From the NCBI GenBank assembly GCA_035629475.1, contig DASPHS010000151.1, positions 1-8,575 of the forward strand: a stretch of 8,575 nucleotides of DNA, written 5' to 3'. Below, in pieces: positions 3,780 through 8,575 of the stretch (position 1 is the first letter of the stretch; each line of letters begins with the position of its first letter). A program made the position numbers and the translations under genes. This stretch comes from JARIHD01 sp035629475. Lineage in GTDB: Bacteria > Patescibacteriota > Saccharimonadia > Saccharimonadales > UBA4665. Below the pieces are notes generated by a model. That model was not told where the DNA came from. It worked only from the letters and a program-made list of their open reading frames with translations, and ran no database searches.

Positions 3780-6272
3780 ATGATGCCGGGTTCCTCAGAT
3801 TTCCAAGACTTTTTGAATCATTTGACAAACAATGCGCTGCAAAGCCTTAAGCACGCCGATGCAATCGCGCGCAGCTTTGGCAGTGCATACGTAGGCACCG
3901 AGCACTTACTGCTGGGCGTACTAGCGCAAGAAACCAGTATGGGGGCTAAAGTCCTCGAAGGCGCTGGCGTCACGCTTGACCGTGCCCGTCGCGCCCTCAA
4001 CCTCACTCCAAAGACCCTGGTGGCCAATGCCGGTGCCAAGGGCCTCAGCGAAACAGCAAAATTAACATTACGCATGGCGTATGACACTGCCCAGGATTAC
4101 GGCCAGGAATTCTGCGGCACTGAGCACATTCTCTACAGCATCCTGAGCCAAAAGAATGCCCGGGCTACCGTATTGCTCCGTGACATGACTATCGACGTTG
4201 ATAGCCTTATGAGCGAGCTGGAGCAGTTCCTCAACCGCCAGCAATATGAAGACGAAGAAGGTGGTGGCGCATCTGGTACTGACACGCGCCGTCGTGGCAA
4301 GACCAAGGGTCGCAAGACAGCCCTCGACTTTTATGGCACAGACATTACTGCCCAGGCACGTTCTGGCAAGCTCGACCCCGTAGTGGGCCGCGACCAGCAA
4401 ATTCGCCGCGTTGTCACCATATTGAACCGCCGTACCAAGAACAATCCGGTGCTGATTGGTGAACCAGGCGTCGGCAAGACGGCAATCGTTGAGGGCCTTG
4501 CCCAGCGTATTGTTGCCGAAGACGTGCCCGACAGTCTATTGGACAAGCGCATTATTATGCTTGACCTTGCTGGTATGCTGGCCGGTACTAAGTACCGTGG
4601 TGAATTCGAAGAGCGCCTGAAGAAGGTTATGAGCGAGCTGGAATCTGACAACAAGACAATCGTCTTTATAGATGAGTTGCACTTGATCGTCGGTGCGGGT
4701 GCCGCAGAAGGTGCCATGGACGCAGGGAACATCCTGAAACCAGCCTTGGCCCGCGGTAAAATCCAAGTCGTTGGCGCTACCACGACTGCCGAGTACACCA
4801 AGCATATCGAAAAAGACGCCGCACTGGAGCGCCGCTTCCAGCCAGTACAAGTCCCTGAGACGAATATGTCTGAGACCATTGCCATCCTGAAGGGGCTCCG
4901 CAAGCACTATGAGGAGTTCCATGGCGTAACGGTTAGTGACGAGGTTATCGACGACATCGCCCACCTGGCAGGACGCTACATCAACGACCGCTTTATGCCC
5001 GACAAGGCCATTGACCTCCTTGATGAAACTGCCGCACACTTGCGTGTCGACAAGGGCAAGACTGACCCGGAAGTCCGCAAACTGCAAAAGGAATTGAAGC
5101 TGGTGAACACCCGCATCGACGAAGCTGTTGATACCGAGGACTACGAGAAAGCCGCCCAGTACAAGCAACGCGCCAGCCAGATTAATGAGCAGTTGGACAA
5201 GATGCAGAAAGATGGCAAGGGCGAGAAGCGCATTGAGCTGACCAGCGAAGATGTCGCCGAAGTCGTAGCCCGCATGACAGGCGTGCCCGTCAAAAAGGTT
5301 ATCCGCTCAGAGGCCAAGTATCTGCTGAACCTGGAAAAGACGCTCGGCAAGCACGTTATCGGCCAACACGAAGCCGTAGAAGCTGTATCACGTGCCGTAC
5401 GCCGCAACCGCTCAGGTATTGGCAGTGGCAAGCGTCCTATTGGCTCCTTCATCTTCCTGGGGCCAACGGGTGTCGGTAAGACAGAGCTAGCAAAAGTACT
5501 GGCCCGTGAGTTCTTTGGCTCCGATAGCAACCTCATCAAGATAGACATGAGTGAGTTTGGCGAGCACCACAACGTATCCCGTCTAGTTGGCGCTCCCGCT
5601 GGCTACGTCGGCTATGATGATGGCGGTCAGTTGACGGACCGTGTTCGTCGCCAGCCATATAGCTTGGTACTGTTCGATGAAATTGAGAAAGCCCACCCTG
5701 ACACCTTTAATATGCTGCTCCAGATTTTGGAAGACGGCGTATTGACTGATGCCAAGGGCCGTAAGATCGACTTTACGAATACCATCGTCATTATGACCAG
5801 CAATATTGGTGCAGATAAACTGCAAAAGGAAGCAAACTTCGGCTTCCAGGCCGACAGCAGCACCGACTACAAAGACCTCGAAGCACTGCATGAGCGCAAC
5901 AAAGGCAAAGTAATGGACGAGTTGAAGAAGGCTATGCGGCCAGAACTGCTGAACCGTATCGACAAAGTTATTGTGTTCCACGCCCTGACCAAGAAGGATA
6001 TCTACAAGATTATCGACTTGCAGGTCGACGAGCTGAAGGGCCGCTTGCAGCGCCATGGCTTGAGCGTGCAGCTGACGACCGCCGCCAAGCAGCACTTGCT
6101 AGACAACGGCTACGATGCTAAGAATGGCGTCCGTCCGCTGCGCCGGCTTATCCAGGACACACTGGAGGACCACATTGCCAGCGAACTGCTGGAAGAGCGG
6201 CTTCAAAAGGGTGACATCATCCAGGTAAGCGCCAAGAACAACAAGTTACAGTACACGGTCGCCAACGAATAG
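3780..6272 (+). CDS. clpC: ATP-dependent Clp protease ATP-binding subunit ClpC
   Basis: ClpC is a hexameric AAA+ unfoldase that threads substrates into ClpP for degradation and also disaggregates proteins. The 830-aa length is close to that of Firmicutes ClpC. Order: a two-repeat N-domain (1-150; VGTEHLLLGVLAQE and CGTEHILYSILSQK), AAA1 with Walker A GEPGVGKT (227-234), pore loop KYRGEFEERL, Walker B IDELH (D298-E299) and ALERRF arginine finger. A middle coiled coil carries a UVR-like motif starting at 451 (DTEDYEKAAQYKQRASQI), the ClpC hallmark separating it from ClpB and ClpA. AAA2 has Walker A GPTGVGKT (561-568), pore loop GYVGYDDGG, Walker B FDEIEK (D633-E634), NRID and a GVRPLRR sensor 2. 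A ClpP-docking tripeptide FGF (687-689) stands where B. subtilis has VGF. It is monocistronic, under CIRCE control, with its own terminator; ctsR, mcsA and mcsB are not next to it. Confidence 0.97.
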   Translation: MMPGSSDFQDFLNHLTNNALQSLKHADAIARSFGSAYVGTEHLLLGVLAQETSMGAKVLEGAGVTLDRARRALNLTPKTLVANAGAKGLSETAKLTLRMAYDTAQDYGQEFCGTEHILYSILSQKNARATVLLRDMTIDVDSLMSELEQFLNRQQYEDEEGGGASGTDTRRRGKTKGRKTALDFYGTDITAQARSGKLDPVVGRDQQIRRVVTILNRRTKNNPVLIGEPGVGKTAIVEGLAQRIVAEDVPDSLLDKRIIMLDLAGMLAGTKYRGEFEERLKKVMSELESDNKTIVFIDELHLIVGAGAAEGAMDAGNILKPALARGKIQVVGATTTAEYTKHIEKDAALERRFQPVQVPETNMSETIAILKGLRKHYEEFHGVTVSDEVIDDIAHLAGRYINDRFMPDKAIDLLDETAAHLRVDKGKTDPEVRKLQKELKLVNTRIDEAVDTEDYEKAAQYKQRASQINEQLDKMQKDGKGEKRIELTSEDVAEVVARMTGVPVKKVIRSEAKYLLNLEKTLGKHVIGQHEAVEAVSRAVRRNRSGIGSGKRPIGSFIFLGPTGVGKTELAKVLAREFFGSDSNLIKIDMSEFGEHHNVSRLVGAPAGYVGYDDGGQLTDRVRRQPYSLVLFDEIEKAHPDTFNMLLQILEDGVLTDAKGRKIDFTNTIVIMTSNIGADKLQKEANFGFQADSSTDYKDLEALHERNKGKVMDELKKAMRPELLNRIDKVIVFHALTKKDIYKIIDLQVDELKGRLQRHGLSVQLTTAAKQHLLDNGYDAKNGVRPLRRLIQDTLEDHIASELLEERLQKGDIIQVSAKNNKLQYTVANE

Positions 6273-6286
6273 GCACCCAGCATTGC

Positions 6287-6318
6287 AAAAAGAGGAGGCC
6301 TCTGCAGCCTCCTCTTTT
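6287..6318 (+). terminator. Strong intrinsic terminator of clpC
   Basis: A perfect 12-bp stem, AAAAGAGGAGGC (6288-6299) with GCCTCCTCTTTT (6307-6318), closes the loop CTCTGCA. It begins 15 nt after the clpC stop. The T-run is short (four) and belongs to the stem; the matching A-run makes it potentially bidirectional. Confidence 0.9.
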
Positions 6319-6343
6319 CATACCCAGAATAGTAGCCGATTAA

Positions 6344-6352
6344 TGATAAACT
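6344..6352 (+). promoter_or_regulatory. Extended -10 promoter, leaderless start of the HExxH protein gene
   Basis: TGATAAACT (6344-6352) is a TGN-extended -10 that ends 7 nt before ATG 6360, so transcription should begin at or one base before the start codon. There is no usable Shine-Dalgarno sequence and no clear -35. It would drive this gene and radA together. Confidence 0.5.
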
Positions 6353-6359
6353 AATAGGT

Positions 6360-7340
6360 ATGAAATGGTTGCGAAGGTACTGGCCGACCGTAGTGCTTTT
6401 AGTATTACTGTCTGTGAATGGAGTTGTTGTATGGCAGCGGCAGGCAATTGGCGACTGGCTGCGCCTACGCAACTATCAACCGCCGCAGAATATAGTCGCC
6501 CTGGCTGACGACACCACCATGACTGATTATTCCAAGCACTTGTTCTATCTGAACCATCCGGTACTCGAGGACAAGACAGACTTTAATAAGCACTGTACGG
6601 AAAGTGGTCAGGAAACGGCGGTACTGGGTTGCTATCACGGGGACCGCATGGGCATTTACCTGTACGACGTCAAAGACCCACGGCTCAATGGTGCACGCCA
6701 GGTAACAGCTGCCCACGAGATGCTGCACCAGGCCTACGATAGGCTTTCTAGCGGCGAACGGAAGCGCATAAATGCACTGACGGCTGACTACTATAATTCC
6801 GACGCTATCAGTAAGGATATCAAAGAGAAAATTGACAGCTACCGCAGTCAGAAAGATGCAGTCATACCCAATGAGGAACACTCCATACTGGGCAGCGAGG
6901 TCCGCGATCTGCCCGCCGACCTGGAGGCGTACTACAGCCAGTACTTCAGCAACCGCTCAAAGCTGGTAGCATACGCTGAAGCTTACCGTGGGGAATTCAC
7001 GCGCCGCAAAGAACTGGTCGACCAGTACGACAAGCAGCTCACCAGCCTGAAGACACAAATTGACGCCAACAAGGCCGACCTGGAAACAAGGCTCCGCGCC
7101 CTCAAGGCAAAAGAGGCTGAAATCAACGCTGATGCCGCTCAGTCTGACAGCGCAGCCTACCAAGCTGATGTACAATCGTATAACGATCAGGTCCGCGGCT
7201 ATAATACCAAAATCAACAATACACGCGACTTGATTGACACCTATAACACGACCGTTGCCAAGCGCAATGACATCGCTATCGAAGAACAGCAGCTGCAAAA
7301 AGCATTGGATAGCCGCCTCACCCCGGCCGTGACCCAATAG
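6360..7340 (+). CDS. Membrane-anchored extracytoplasmic HExxH putative metallopeptidase with coiled-coil tail
   Basis: The 326-aa protein starts MKWLRRYWPT and then has one hydrophobic helix (about 9-25, VVLLVLLSVNGVVVW). Basic residues before it and no clear AxA cleavage site suggest a signal anchor with the bulk outside the cytoplasm. AAHEMLHQAYDRL holds the HExxH zinc-binding motif (H119, E120, H123) of zincin peptidases; a third ligand may be E180 or E189, which I cannot settle. C79 and C91 flank the strand before the active site and could form a disulphide. From about 205 to 315 the protein is a long, charged coiled coil with heptad-like Leu/Ala/Ile spacing (KQLTSLKTQIDANKADLETRL). I do not know the named family. 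It might cut cell-wall or surface proteins, but this is inference. radA follows after 21 nt with a perfect ribosome binding site, so the two are probably cotranscribed. Confidence 0.8.
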   Translation: MKWLRRYWPTVVLLVLLSVNGVVVWQRQAIGDWLRLRNYQPPQNIVALADDTTMTDYSKHLFYLNHPVLEDKTDFNKHCTESGQETAVLGCYHGDRMGIYLYDVKDPRLNGARQVTAAHEMLHQAYDRLSSGERKRINALTADYYNSDAISKDIKEKIDSYRSQKDAVIPNEEHSILGSEVRDLPADLEAYYSQYFSNRSKLVAYAEAYRGEFTRRKELVDQYDKQLTSLKTQIDANKADLETRLRALKAKEAEINADAAQSDSAAYQADVQSYNDQVRGYNTKINNTRDLIDTYNTTVAKRNDIAIEEQQLQKALDSRLTPAVTQ

Positions 7341-7347
7341 CAGCCAA

Positions 7348-7354
7348 AAGGAGG
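7348..7354 (+). promoter_or_regulatory. Consensus Shine-Dalgarno of radA
   Basis: AAGGAGG lies 7 nt before ATG 7362, in the 21-nt gap after the HExxH gene. No terminator or promoter is visible in the gap, which supports cotranscription. Confidence 0.85.
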
Positions 7355-7361
7355 ATTACTT

Positions 7362-8575
7362 ATGAAGAAAAACAGCGTACGATACGTCTGCACTAATTGT
7401 GGCTCGATGGCCATGAGTTGGGCAGGGAAATGCCCGCAGTGTGGTGCCTGGAACACCCTCCAAGAAGAACTGGTAATGGAAACTGGTCCCGGTGGATTAG
7501 CTACTAACGGCAAAGTCCTCACCCCGGCCGGCGTGGGCAGCGCCGTTCAAAAAGACCAGCAACGCATGCTGAGTGGCATAAATGATGTCGATACTGTCCT
7601 GGGTGGTGGCATCGTTATCGGCAGTGTCAATCTTATAGCTGGCCAGCCCGGTATCGGTAAGAGTACGCTGCTATTGCAGATAGCCTATGCTATCTCTAAA
7701 AGACACAAGGTACTGTATGTCAGTGGCGAGGAATCCGCACATCAGGTCGGGCTGCGTGCCGAGCGCCTGGGCGTATCTGCGGATTCACTCCAACTAGCAA
7801 CCAGCACCAGTGCTGATGACATTGCGGCTACGGTGGCTACAAATAAGTACGAGCTGATCGTCGTTGACTCCATACAAACGGTCTCGGTAGGCGCAATCAG
7901 CTCAGCGGCAGGGAGCGTTGCCCAGATCACCAACAGTACGCAGCTCATTCTACAGGCTGCTAAGCAAAGCAATACGGCCGTAGTGCTTGTGGGTCACGTT
8001 ACCAAAGAAGGGGCTATTGCCGGCCCTAAGGTGCTGGAGCACGTGGTTGACGTTGTGTTACAGCTGGAGGGTGACCGCTATGGCGGCTTCAAAGTCCTGC
8101 GAGCCATAAAAAACCGCTTTGGCCCTACCAGTGAAGCCGGTATCTTTGAAATGGAAGGGGAAGGCTTAAAGCCAGTCGAAAACCCGTCGGCCGCCCTCTT
8201 GGCGGAACGACAGGTTAGTGATGGGTCAGTCGTATTGGCAACGATGGAAGGCACACGCCCCTTGCTGGTAGAAGTACAGGCGCTCGTCAACAAAACCAGT
8301 TACGGCTATCCCAAGCGTGCAGCGAGCGGTATCGACCTCAACCGTGTCAACTTGCTTGTTGCCATGTTGGAACGGCGCACCAAGCTGTCACTTGCCGACC
8401 AGGACATCTATATTAATATCGTGGGCGGGATGAAAATTACCGAACCAGCTGCCGACCTGGCGGTGTGTATGGCCATCGGCTCAGCTGCCAAGGGTTTACA
8501 ACTGCGGAGTAACGCGGTAGTATTTGGCGAAGTCGGACTAAGCGGCGAAGTCCGCCATGTACCCCATATGGAGAA
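7362..8575 (+). CDS. radA: DNA repair/recombination protein RadA, 3'-truncated by window edge
   Basis: RadA (Sms) is a RecA-like hexameric ATPase that drives branch migration and processing of recombination intermediates. 404 codons are present, open to the right edge. Order: N-terminal zinc finger with C10-x2-C13 and C24-x2-C27 (YVCTNCGSMAMSWAGKCPQC), a RecA-type ATPase core with Walker A GQPGIGKST (94-102), Walker B LIVVDSIQT (D169), the segment GHVTKEGAIAGPKVLEH, and the RadA-specific KNRFG motif (250-254). A C-terminal Lon-protease-like domain follows (from about 285; KRAASGIDLNRVNLLVAMLERR, then GGMKITEPAADLAV and FGEVGLSGEVR). Typical RadA is about 450 aa, so roughly 50 residues are missing. 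It is the second gene of a probable operon with the HExxH protein and lies two genes after clpC, recalling the clpC-radA order of Firmicutes. Confidence 0.96.
   Translation, partial: MKKNSVRYVCTNCGSMAMSWAGKCPQCGAWNTLQEELVMETGPGGLATNGKVLTPAGVGSAVQKDQQRMLSGINDVDTVLGGGIVIGSVNLIAGQPGIGKSTLLLQIAYAISKRHKVLYVSGEESAHQVGLRAERLGVSADSLQLATSTSADDIAATVATNKYELIVVDSIQTVSVGAISSAAGSVAQITNSTQLILQAAKQSNTAVVLVGHVTKEGAIAGPKVLEHVVDVVLQLEGDRYGGFKVLRAIKNRFGPTSEAGIFEMEGEGLKPVENPSAALLAERQVSDGSVVLATMEGTRPLLVEVQALVNKTSYGYPKRAASGIDLNRVNLLVAMLERRTKLSLADQDIYINIVGGMKITEPAADLAVCMAIGSAAKGLQLRSNAVVFGEVGLSGEVRHVPHME

Noticed and set aside
4331..5572. Long minus-strand frames antisense to clpC (up to 210 codons)
   Set aside because: They mirror a strongly conserved AAA+ gene with biased codons; such shadows are expected, and they have no ribosome binding sites or recognisable motifs.
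6203..6472. Minus-strand 89-codon frame over the clpC end
   Set aside because: It runs through the clpC terminator and the start of the HExxH gene and has no supporting signal.
1..8575. Alternative genetic code (UGA as glycine), CRISPR, tRNA or mobile element
   Set aside because: TGA is a natural stop for the gene ending at 997 and no in-frame TGA interrupts the conserved genes. No regularly spaced repeats, cloverleaf, transposase or terminal inverted repeats were seen.

Overview
This looks like a chromosomal segment from a member of the Candidate Phyla Radiation, most likely Candidatus Saccharibacteria (TM7). The grounds are the gene set (an M1-type aminopeptidase, nusA without rimP beside it, a CIRCE-controlled clpC, radA), very short intergenic regions, small lineage-type hypothetical proteins, and several genes whose start codon sits where an extended -10 promoter would start transcription (leaderless mRNAs). 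This assignment is an inference from protein style and layout, not from a marker-gene comparison. TGA is used as a stop (end of the small membrane protein), so nothing points to the UGA-Gly code of some other CPR lineages. No rRNA, tRNA, insertion sequence, prophage or CRISPR array is visible.

Layout from left to right. On the minus strand, positions 1-263 hold the N-terminal 87 codons of an M1-family aminopeptidase that runs off the left edge. It is divergent from a plus-strand gene (365-997) for a small alanine/glycine-rich membrane protein. A consensus -35 box overlapping the stop codon of that gene begins the nusA promoter. The short nusA leader contains a weak GU-rich hairpin followed by a T-run, which could end upstream transcripts and could also attenuate nusA. 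nusA (1104-2306) ends in a strong intrinsic terminator. An AT-rich gap with two related 14-bp palindromes follows, then two unrecognised soluble proteins (2521-3114 and 3236-3646).

Next is clpC (3780-6272). Its promoter is wrapped in a perfect CIRCE element, the HrcA operator, so it is very likely a heat-shock gene. It ends in a second strong terminator. The last unit is a probable two-gene operon: a membrane-anchored, extracytoplasmic protein with an HExxH zinc-protease motif and a long coiled coil (6360-7340), then radA (7362 to beyond the right edge), a recombination and branch-migration ATPase.

Functionally the window combines transcription control (NusA), protein quality control (ClpC, which needs a ClpP encoded elsewhere), DNA recombination/repair (RadA) and two peptidases (M1 and HExxH). 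The clpC-radA neighbourhood recalls the Firmicutes ctsR-mcsA-mcsB-clpC-radA operon. Here the CtsR/McsAB genes are absent from the upstream side, control is by CIRCE, and the HExxH gene lies between clpC and radA. No clear-cut new defence or mobile system is visible. The most novel material is the two unknown proteins between nusA and clpC, the HExxH/coiled-coil protein, and the regulatory architecture.
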